64,000 nt of DNA from WHSW01 sp963851045 (GTDB lineage: Bacteria; Actinomycetota; Thermoleophilia; Solirubrobacterales; 70-9). The position numbers were made by a program, and so were the translations under genes. The stretch spans positions 372,001 through 436,000 of the forward strand of contig CAWKNC010000001.1 in the NCBI GenBank assembly GCA_963851045.1, in the 5' to 3' direction. Below the pieces are notes generated by a model. The model was given only the letters and a program-made list of their open reading frames with translations. It did not search any database and was not told the DNA's origin. Shown one piece after another: positions 58,014 to 64,000 of the stretch (its first letter is position 1; the number at the start of each line of letters is the position of its first letter).

Positions 58014-58304
58014 CTAACCGAGACCCCGAGCTATGGCGACCACGATCAAAACAAGCGCGCCTATCCCCAGTGCCTTTCGCAAGCCGTTGACGCCGTTCGC
58101 AGCCTCCTCGTAGGCCCATACGGTTAACGCGACGTAGGAGATTGCGCGGGCAAGATCGTCGATGGCACTGCCGTCATCGGTGAGCCGCGCTACAACAAGC
58201 GCCGCCAGCGCAACCCAAAGTGGTGGATTCGGGAACTGGGCGACGGTGTAACCGCGGATCTTGAGGTCTCGCTGGATGGTCGCAAGCCTAGGAGAGCGCC
58301 GAAT
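58014..58304 (-). CDS. Small membrane protein, no canonical start codon
   Basis: A coherent 96-residue reading on the minus strand: 'RSPRLATIQRDLKIRGYTVA', 'QFPNPPLWVALAALVVARL', 'DDLARAISYVALTVWAYEEA', 'GLRKALGIGALVLIVVAIAR', ending GLG and TAG 58016-58014. Two hydrophobic helices (~30-43 and ~76-93) flank an amphipathic middle. The frame is open up to a TAG near 58358 but contains no ATG, GTG or TTG; the nearest plausible initiator is ATT 58304. A (CG)n run at ~58330-58341 lies in the 5' part. The protein may use a non-standard start or have lost its 5' end. I do not recognise a named family. Confidence 0.6.
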   Translation of the reverse strand: MRRSPRLATIQRDLKIRGYTVAQFPNPPLWVALAALVVARLTDDGSAIDDLARAISYVALTVWAYEEAANGVNGLRKALGIGALVLIVVAIARGLG

Positions 58305-58366
58305 GCTCCGAGCGAAGGATGGGCGCCACGCGCGCGCGCGGCTGCTCTAACCGCTCGCTGGCGCCG

Positions 58367-59065
58367 TCAGCCACCGAAGGGGGTGAACTGGCACGATCCG
58401 GCGCCGGTTGCCGTGTTGGTGCTCACGGCCGAAGCCAGCAGCGTTCCGACTAGCTGGTCGCCACCCGCTGAGATCCCGAAATCTGCGGTCACCGGGTTCG
58501 TCGCCGCGGACGAGTCGGTGAGCGCTGGCGAAACCGTGGCTGGAGAATCGGCCACATCGAAGTCGATATCGCCAACACGAACCGCGTTGTTCACAGTCGT
58601 TGCATATTGCAATCGCGCGGCGACATATGTCGGACCGCCCGTGACCAGAGTTTCGCAACGGCCGAGGATCGAGATAGGCCCGTCGGTGCAGAGCGTCTGA
58701 GTCGGCGCGCCGGCGCCGGTCTGCTGGATGGTGATTGGCCCCGGCCGACAGAGGTCTACGGGTCCGGCTGGACCCTGGGGCCCCGCCGGCCCTTGCTGTC
58801 CCTCCGGTCCTTGAAGCCCCTGGGGTCCGGCGATCAGCGATTGCGAGTCGAAGTCGGCGCGACTCAACGAGCCGTTTTTGACCTTGACCCCGGTAACCGC
58901 ATTGTCAGCGATTTCGCTCTCACGCACGGCCCCCGGCCTGATCTGCTTCGAGTCGACGCTGTTCTTACCCAGCGCCCACGCCGTCGGCACCCCGATGACC
59001 GCGATGCACAGCGCCACGAGCCCGACGTGCTGCTGACCTACGTACCTGCGAATCCGCGCGGCCAT
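58367..59065 (-). CDS. Exported repeat protein with collagen-like segment
   Basis: 232 residues from ATG 59065, behind a strong AAGGAGG. Hydrophobic anchor (~14-32), repeats 'VDSKQIRPGAVRESEIADNA', 'VTGVKVKNGSLSRADFDSQS', then a Gly-X-Y run 'GPQGLQGPEGQQGPAGPQG' (~82-103) and a beta-rich head with four Cys. The head differs from those of the proteins at 45687 and 49589, so only the stalk module is shared. Likely surface-displayed; ligand unknown. Confidence 0.83.
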   Translation of the reverse strand: MAARIRRYVGQQHVGLVALCIAVIGVPTAWALGKNSVDSKQIRPGAVRESEIADNAVTGVKVKNGSLSRADFDSQSLIAGPQGLQGPEGQQGPAGPQGPAGPVDLCRPGPITIQQTGAGAPTQTLCTDGPISILGRCETLVTGGPTYVAARLQYATTVNNAVRVGDIDFDVADSPATVSPALTDSSAATNPVTADFGISAGGDQLVGTLLASAVSTNTATGAGSCQFTPFGG

Positions 59066-59129
59066 GGGTCCTCCTTGAGGTCGACGGTGCTGTTCGACCC
59101 TAACGCCCGTGGAGCGACTTCGGAAATAC

Positions 59130-59618
59130 CTAGTCGGCTGGCTCGCACTCCACCGGATCGGCGACAACGATGTCGGAGCCGGGCTCATAGCTCAGGGTGA
59201 GGCTGGCTTCCGCGTCCGATGCGGTCAATGTGAGCCCGTCGCCGGATGGCGACGCATTCACGGCGACGAAGGGAGCATCGGATCCGTAGCGACTGCAGAC
59301 GCCTAGTCCCTCCTCCTCCGCATAGCCCGAGCCGACGCCAGTGTCGAGCTTCGACAGAGCAGCAGAAACTGCCGCTGCGAGCTCGCCCTTCTCTTGCAAG
59401 TTGCGGGCGAAGAAGTTGTCGTTGGTCTCGGCGTAGCCCGAGGCCCCCTCATAGGCGGTGTTCAAGATGCTCTCCAGTTTTGCGACCTGAGTTTGGTCGA
59501 AGGTGGAGGCCGCGGCGACATCAGCTGTGTCGGGAGCAGCACCGGAATCCGAATCGCCGCCGCAAGCAGCGATGCCCAGGGCAAGAACGACAAGCGCGGT
59601 TCCCGCAAAGCTCTTCAT
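59130..59618 (-). CDS. Lipoprotein of unknown function
   Basis: 162 residues. Lipobox LGIAAC with Cys 19 after a hydrophobic signal, then an acidic, Ala/Asp-rich linker and a helical domain 'QVAKLESILNTAYEGASGYA' followed by a short beta segment with two Cys ('LGVCSRYGSD', 'DPVECEPAD'). Should be anchored to the outer face of the membrane. Family not recognised. Confidence 0.8.
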   Translation of the reverse strand: MKSFAGTALVVLALGIAACGGDSDSGAAPDTADVAAASTFDQTQVAKLESILNTAYEGASGYAETNDNFFARNLQEKGELAAAVSAALSKLDTGVGSGYAEEEGLGVCSRYGSDAPFVAVNASPSGDGLTLTASDAEASLTLSYEPGSDIVVADPVECEPAD

Positions 59619-59664
59619 CGCTGCAGGTTAAGGCAAGCGTGGCACTCGGCAGGACTGCTGCCGA

Positions 59665-59711
59665 TGGAGCTAGCCGAGCTCGAACCGGCGACCTCCTGAT
59701 TGCGAACCAGG
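59665..59711 (-). other. 3' half of a tRNA-Ala(CGC), att-site-like remnant
   Basis: On the minus strand: anticodon stem CCTGG / TCAGG around loop TTCGCAA (U33, anticodon CGC), 5-nt variable loop, T-arm GCCGG-TTCGAGC-TCGGC, acceptor TAGCTCC and discriminator A. TAGCTCCA is the usual 3' end of bacterial tRNA-Ala. Upstream of the anticodon stem no D-arm or 5' acceptor strand is present. One oddity: position 61 is T instead of C. No CCA is encoded. Confidence 0.6.
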
Positions 59712-59893
59712 GCGCCTTTGCGCGAGCCAAAGCCGCGTTTCTGGATCTATCAAGCGGGGTGCCGCCCATGTGGGCCTTTAAGGGTGAGCGACATGCGTGT
59801 GGATACCTGCGCATGCCGCTGGATTTGGGCACCAGAACGTGTCTAGCGCCCAATGAGTGTCCGATGTCATTGAGTGCAGACGCGGCGGCGCGC

Positions 59894-61186
59894 TCAAAGC
59901 GCCATGCCGATCGGCTGTTCAAGCAGGAAGCGAACACGCGCAAGGAACCGCGCCCCGTCGGCGCCATAAAGGATTCGGTGATCGCAGGCGAGCGTCAAGT
60001 CCATCTGCCTCGCGGCCGTTAGCCTGCCATCGCGAGCGACGGGCCGCTCGCAGATCTCTCCGACACCGAGAATTGCCGCCTGAGGCGGACTGATCACGGG
60101 GCCAATTGACGTCATCCCAAACATGCCGAGGTTCGAGATCGTGAACGTGCCCCCCGACAGCTCCGGCGGCGTGATCGTGCGCTCGCGGACCTTCGTCGCG
60201 AGCTCCCGAGCCTCGTTTGCGATCTGGGCGAGTCCCTTCGCGTCTGCGTCGAAGATCGTTGGCACGACCAGGGCGTCATCGGCCGCGACCGCAATGCCGA
60301 TGTTGACTCGCTCGTAGAGTTCAAAGCGACCGTCGCGGTAGGCACCGTTCGCGCGTGGGAACTCGCGCAGCGCGAGTGCGCAGGCTTTGACGATCATGTC
60401 GTTAAAAGAAGGCACGATCGCGCGCTCTGTTGCTGTCCGTTTCAGGGCGGCACGCGCAGCTACGCAGGCGCTCATGTCGACAACGGTCTGCAGGTAAAAA
60501 TGAGGCACGGTTGCCTTCGATTCGGCCATGCGGCGAGCGACGGTCCCCTGGAGGCGAGTCGGAGCGACGATCTCGACCTGCCCCTTCGCGGTCGTCTTCG
60601 TGTCAGCTTGCTCCCGGTTCGGCGCCGGCGGTAGCTGGGAGAGAGGAGATCGCAGCGTTGGTTCCACCGGCGCCGAGCCTGGAGCAAGCGCGCGCCTCAC
60701 ATCGCTCATCCGAATCCGTCCGCCTGGGCCTGTTCCCGACAGGAGGTCGAGATCGACCCCTGCCCGGCCAGCCATCCGGCGGGCCAGAGGTGATGCTTTC
60801 CGAGCCTCACCGGTCATCGTCCTCGGATGCCGCTGTTCTTTCATCGGCATTTCCGCGGGTGGCGGCAATTCGGCCTCGCTCTCCGCATTGTCCGCCGTAG
60901 TTTGGGCTGGCTCCGTCTCCGCGGCCGGGGCGGGCACGCTGCCCGTCGCCTCATTTCCGATACGCGCGATGACGGCCCCGATCGGCAGCGTCGCCCCCTC
61001 CGCCGCGACGATCTCCACCACCACTCCCGCAGCATCGGACTCGAAGATCATCGCCGCCTTGTCAGTCTCGATCTCGACCAGCTCCTCGCCGAGTGCGACC
61101 GGGTCACCCACCGACTTCAGCCATTGGAGGATCGTGCCCTCCTCCATCGAGTCGGAAAGCCTCGGCAGCAGCACCTCGGCCGTCAC
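59894..61186 (-). CDS. 2-oxo acid dehydrogenase E2 (dihydrolipoyl acyltransferase)
   Basis: 430 residues, GTG start overlapping the E1 stop. One lipoyl domain (~2-76) with the lipoylated Lys 43 in 'EIETDKAAMIF', a Pro/Ala/Glu linker, the E3-binding PSBD (~132-168, 'ASPLARRMAGRAGVDLDLLS' and 'GPGGRIRMSDV') and the trimeric catalytic domain (~215-428) with 'YERVNIGIAVAADDALVVP', 'GGTFTISNLGMFG' and 'CDHRILYGADGARFL'. In the active-site motif DHRxxDG the Asp is Tyr here (DHRILYG), a variant seen in some actinobacterial E2s. It transfers acyl groups from E1 to CoA. Confidence 0.93.
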   Translation of the reverse strand: MTAEVLLPRLSDSMEEGTILQWLKSVGDPVALGEELVEIETDKAAMIFESDAAGVVVEIVAAEGATLPIGAVIARIGNEATGSVPAPAAETEPAQTTADNAESEAELPPPAEMPMKEQRHPRTMTGEARKASPLARRMAGRAGVDLDLLSGTGPGGRIRMSDVRRALAPGSAPVEPTLRSPLSQLPPAPNREQADTKTTAKGQVEIVAPTRLQGTVARRMAESKATVPHFYLQTVVDMSACVAARAALKRTATERAIVPSFNDMIVKACALALREFPRANGAYRDGRFELYERVNIGIAVAADDALVVPTIFDADAKGLAQIANEARELATKVRERTITPPELSGGTFTISNLGMFGMTSIGPVISPPQAAILGVGEICERPVARDGRLTAARQMDLTLACDHRILYGADGARFLARVRFLLEQPIGMAL

Positions 61187-63504
61187 CGCGTGTCCACCAG
61201 GTCGAGGGCCGCGCCGATGATCGCCTCTGAGTCGATCTCATAGTGCTCGTAGAGACTGGCCGGATCGCCCGACTGCCCGAACTCGACCACGCCGAGCGAG
61301 GTGCTCGGAACCCCGAGAGCGGAGCCGATAAACCCCAGCGTGCTCGGATGGCCGTCGAGCACGGTGACGATGGGCCAATCCGGGCGGAAGATCTCACCGA
61401 GAAAGCCGGCCCCATCTGAATCGAATCCGCGATCCGCCCGCGCGGCCCGATGCAGAAGGTCGGCGCTTGTTACGCAGACGACATCAGTCGGAATCCCGCC
61501 GGACTCGAGCTCGTCGGCTGCGCCAATGACCTCGGGCATCGCCGCACCCATCCCGGTTACCGTTATGCCGAGGCCTGCCCCGCCAGCCTCGCGCAACCTA
61601 TAGCCGCCCGAAAGCACGTGTTCTCGCCGCCGTTCGCGCTCCCCGGGATCCTCCGGCACCTTCGCGAGCGCCTGCGCGAGCGGCCGGGTTGACAGCCTGA
61701 AGTAGCTCGAGGTTCCTCGCGCGTGCCCGAGCGAGCCGAGGGCATGCAGGAAGGTCCACTCGAAGTCCTGGCCGAAGGCCGGCTCCCAGGCGACGCACCC
61801 CGGCTGCGCGACACCGATTGTCGGGGTGACAACCGACTGATGCGCGCCACCTTCCCCGGCGAGCGTGATCCCTGAAGGCGTTCCGACAAGAATCGATTGG
61901 CCGCCGGCGTAGACGCCGAAGGACCAGGGCTCGAGCGCGCGGCCGACGAACGGGTCGTAGAGAGTCCCGATTGGCAACAGCGGCTCACCCTCGATGCGCC
62001 AGGTGACGCCCAGCTCAGCGAGCAGGCCCACGAGGTTGGTCTCAGCGATCCCGAGCTCGATATGCCGTCCGTGTGTGGTCTCCCGCCAGCGCACCAGCGT
62101 GTCGGTGTCTTCGGCGAACCAGTCGACACGATCACCCAGAGACCAGATCCCAGCGTGGTTGATCCACCCGCCGAGGTTCGTCGAACTCGCCACGTCAGGA
62201 CTCACCGTGACCACCCGATCCGAGACGTCAGGTGCGGCGCGACCCAGCTCGGTGAAGAAGCGGCCGAAGGCCTGCTGCGTGGACTCGCTCCCAGAGTGAG
62301 TGCGACCGAGCTCGGTCGGGACCGACGGCGGCGAGGACTCGGCTATCGGCTCGCGCTCCAGACGCTCGGCACGCCGCGCACAGAGCTCCGCCTCGGGGCT
62401 TCCGGGCGAGAAGGGGGCCCAGGGGTCGTCGGACGCAGCACCGAGACTCGCGGCGAAGCTGCCGAACTGCGCAGCGCTGAGCAGCGCGGAGTGATTCGCG
62501 GGGTGCCCCTCACTCGGTAGGCGCCTGCCCTTAATGGTGTATGCGAAGATCACGCACGGCCGATCATGTGCCGCGTCGGCCTCGGCTAGCCCCGCTCGCA
62601 GCGCGCTCAGATCGTGACCGCCGAGGTCTCGGATAGCGCTCGAGAGATCGTCATCGGAGAGCTCGGCCACGAGCCCGGCGAGCTTCTTCGATCCGCGGCC
62701 ACTGCCCGGGACGCGCTGGCGCAGTTCCTCCGGGGATGCCCGCAGCAAGCTCTGGTACTCCTGGTTGGGCATCCGGTCGATGCGCTGTCGCAGTTGGTCT
62801 CCCCCCTCGCGCGCGAAGAGCCGCTCGAGGAGACGCCCGTACTTGATATTGATCGTGTGCCAGCCGGCCGCCTCAAACATCGATCGCAGCCGGTCGGCAG
62901 CGATCTCGGGGACGACCCGGTCGAGGCTCTGGCGGTTGAGGTCGACGATCCACAGCACCTCCCCGAGTTCGCGGGTCATCGGGTCGAGCAGCGCCTCCCA
63001 GCAGGCCCCCTCATCGAGCTCGGCGTCGCCGACGAGGGCGATCTGCCGACCGCCGACTGGGACCTCGAAGTGGCCAGCCACATACCGATGGGCCAAGGCT
63101 CCCCAGATCGTCGCCGTCGCCCCGATTCCCACGGACCCAGTCGAGTAGTCGACCGGGTCGGGATCCTTGGTGCGACTCGGATAGCTCTGCAACCCACCGA
63201 ACTCCCGCAACCGCGGCAGATACTCGGCCGGCAGGCGGCCGAGCAGGTAGTTGATCGCGTGGAGGACCGGCGATGCGTGCGGCTTGACCGAGACACGGTC
63301 AGGCGCCTCCAAAAAGTCGAACCACAGCGCGGTCATGATGCTGACGATCGATGCGCTCGACGCCTGATGGCCTCCCACCTTGACCCCGGATCGGTTCTCT
63401 CTGACCTTGTTTGCGTGATGGACGATCGCGGTTGCAAGCCAGAGGACGCGGGTCTCGATCCGCCGCAGGACCTCGAGGTCTTTGTCATCCATTTCGTGGC
63501 ACAT
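61183..63504 (-). CDS. Homodimeric pyruvate dehydrogenase-type E1 (AceE-like)
   Basis: 773 residues from ATG 63504 (the ATG of 'MDDKDLEVLRR', 12 bp inside, is an alternative). Transketolase-fold ThDP enzyme: N-terminal 'VKVGGHQASSASIVSIMTAL', ThDP motif 'ALVGDAELDEGACWEALLDP' to 'IVDLNRQSLD', 'FAYTIKGRRLPSEGHPANHS', middle domain 'DVASSTNLGGWINHAG' and C-terminal part 'VVCVTSADLLHRAARA'. It is shorter than E. coli AceE (~890) and decarboxylates a 2-oxo acid, handing the acyl group to the lipoyl domain of the adjacent E2. No E3 gene is present in the window. The substrate, pyruvate versus another 2-oxo acid, is not proven. Confidence 0.85.
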   Translation of the reverse strand: MCHEMDDKDLEVLRRIETRVLWLATAIVHHANKVRENRSGVKVGGHQASSASIVSIMTALWFDFLEAPDRVSVKPHASPVLHAINYLLGRLPAEYLPRLREFGGLQSYPSRTKDPDPVDYSTGSVGIGATATIWGALAHRYVAGHFEVPVGGRQIALVGDAELDEGACWEALLDPMTRELGEVLWIVDLNRQSLDRVVPEIAADRLRSMFEAAGWHTINIKYGRLLERLFAREGGDQLRQRIDRMPNQEYQSLLRASPEELRQRVPGSGRGSKKLAGLVAELSDDDLSSAIRDLGGHDLSALRAGLAEADAAHDRPCVIFAYTIKGRRLPSEGHPANHSALLSAAQFGSFAASLGAASDDPWAPFSPGSPEAELCARRAERLEREPIAESSPPSVPTELGRTHSGSESTQQAFGRFFTELGRAAPDVSDRVVTVSPDVASSTNLGGWINHAGIWSLGDRVDWFAEDTDTLVRWRETTHGRHIELGIAETNLVGLLAELGVTWRIEGEPLLPIGTLYDPFVGRALEPWSFGVYAGGQSILVGTPSGITLAGEGGAHQSVVTPTIGVAQPGCVAWEPAFGQDFEWTFLHALGSLGHARGTSSYFRLSTRPLAQALAKVPEDPGERERRREHVLSGGYRLREAGGAGLGITVTGMGAAMPEVIGAADELESGGIPTDVVCVTSADLLHRAARADRGFDSDGAGFLGEIFRPDWPIVTVLDGHPSTLGFIGSALGVPSTSLGVVEFGQSGDPASLYEHYEIDSEAIIGAALDLVDTR

Positions 63505-63706
63505 CACTGACAGGATTTCGCAGCGCCCCCGCGGATCCACTGGCCGTTCGCGAATTGCAGATCGCGGCCGAGACGTCGTTGGCAATCGTGTGCCCGAATA
63601 CTGAGTCGAGCGCCTCCTTGGCCGCCACGTCGCGCATCCGGCGCCCGACGACCACGGCGAGCTCGACCTCCCGGTCGACCGACGATGATCGGCTCGTAGG
63701 GCCCGA
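63504..63706 (-). pseudogene. Fumarylacetoacetate hydrolase family fragment, frameshifted
   Basis: The minus strand reads 'VVIGPYEPIIV', then in another frame 'DREVELAVVVGRRMRDVAAK' and 'EALDSVFGHTIANDVSA', then in a third frame 'RDLQFANGQWIRG'. Together these are the central FAH signature, with metal-ligand Glu-x-Glu (EVE) and the family's 'DLQxxxxxQWxRG'. Both ends are missing and two frameshifts separate the pieces, so it is a relic. It is squeezed between the epimerase-like gene and E1; its last stop overlaps the E1 ATG (TGATG). Confidence 0.7.
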
Positions 63707-64000
63707 TCACGACCCAGGGACTATCGCTTGGCCGCGCGCTTCCAGATCGCGGAAGAAGTCGATCGTCTTGCGCACGCCCTGGAGCAACGGCGTGGGGGCG
63801 GTGTTCAACCCGGCGGGAGCATCGGAAGAGGGATGGACTGCCGCCGCGAAAGGCAACGGAGCACCACTTGCGTGGATGGAGGCGCCGGGCGCGACTGCTG
63901 CGATCGTCTCCACGATTTCGCCAACGCCGACCGTGGCACCCGGTAGGTCAAAAACGCCCGCACCCTCGAAGTCGCTGGCCCGAGACGCCGCGATAAATGC
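63707..64000 (-). CDS. NAD-dependent epimerase/dehydratase family protein, C-terminal part
   Basis: The frame is open to the right edge and stops at TGA 63709-63707. Visible: 'RASDFEGAGVFDLPGATVGV', 'GEIVETIAAVAPGAS', then 'LNTAPTPLLQGVRKTIDFFR', ending 'ARGQAIVPGS'. This is the substrate-binding C-terminal domain of extended SDR proteins such as D-erythronate dehydrogenase or UDP-sugar epimerases, with the typical last helix 'GVRKTIDFFRDLEARG'. The Rossmann part lies outside the window. With the FAH fragment it suggests an older sugar-acid catabolic cluster. Confidence 0.6.
   Translation of the reverse strand, partial: AFIAASRASDFEGAGVFDLPGATVGVGEIVETIAAVAPGASIHASGAPLPFAAAVHPSSDAPAGLNTAPTPLLQGVRKTIDFFRDLEARGQAIVPGS

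Noticed and set aside
57974..59711. Complete tRNA gene
   Set aside because: No D-arm or 5' acceptor strand in either copy; called fragments only.
61897..62520. 207-codon plus-strand frame opposite E1
   Set aside because: Antisense to a conserved ThDP enzyme; composition typical of a shadow.
1..64000. CRISPR array, transposase/IS element, rRNA operon or replication origin
   Set aside because: No repeat-spacer pattern, no DDE or tyrosine/serine recombinase motif, no rRNA-like run and no DnaA-box cluster was found on reading both strands.

Overview
The window is a high-GC, gene-dense bacterial chromosome segment. Gene order and protein types point to an actinobacterium in the broad sense. The exported proteins built from short 'GSxxxxDL'-type repeats, often with a collagen-like Gly-X-Y stretch, together with the mix of FHA/PASTA-kinase division genes and isolated secreted proteins, make Thermoleophilia (Solirubrobacterales-like) my best guess. 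That placement is inference; no rRNA or ribosomal marker lies in the window.

Layout. (1) 1-10.8 kb: end of a membrane Ser/Thr kinase-like gene, then one tightly overlapping operon fhaA-fhaB-pstP-ftsW/rodA-pbpA-pknB-ddl for growth-zone peptidoglycan synthesis and its phospho-regulation; a second kinase with an extracytoplasmic C-terminal domain faces it and shares a CTAG stop with ddl. (2) 10.9-15.1 kb: a divergent DJ-1/PfpI and GlxA/AraC pair, then purM-uppP-dedA on the minus strand. (3) 15.2-27.4 kb: a surface-polysaccharide locus (NDP-sugar dehydratase, two stand-alone LytR_C proteins, a FlgD-Ig-like protein, polymerase/ligase, flippase, three glycosyltransferases, an initiating sugar-phosphate transferase, a GNAT and a FemAB-like transferase). 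(4) 27.4-36.1 kb: mostly minus-strand housekeeping and secreted enzymes (PGRP amidase, DUF3105 protein, hydrolase, MetF, SDR, penicillin acylase) with an orphan ABC ATPase and a CDP-alcohol phosphatidyltransferase on plus. (5) 36.1-43.4 kb: a structured-RNA/terminator element, a MoxR-DUF58-transglutaminase operon, a VOC protein, a frameshifted winged-helix protein and a secreted protein. (6) 43.4-59.6 kb: an accessory-looking region with a second sugar-phosphate transferase, several exported repeat/collagen-like proteins, a diguanylate cyclase behind a sigma-28-like promoter, SigZ, a SpoIIE-type phosphatase with a truncated PAS domain, frameshifted secreted proteins, a small membrane ORF with no canonical start codon, and two tRNA-like fragments. 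(7) 59.9-64 kb: pyruvate-dehydrogenase-type E1-E2 pair, a decayed fumarylacetoacetate-hydrolase fragment and the end of an epimerase/dehydratase.

Several observations look worth following: a 49-bp dispersed inverted repeat (two copies), a folded RNA candidate before the MoxR operon, a 3' half of tRNA-Ala with a second degenerate copy 1.7 kb away, many start codons preceded at 5-9 nt by a TANNNT -10 box (leaderless transcription), and an unusual density of frame breaks between 41 and 64 kb that is either gene decay or consensus error. I saw no CRISPR array, no transposase, no rRNA and no complete tRNA.
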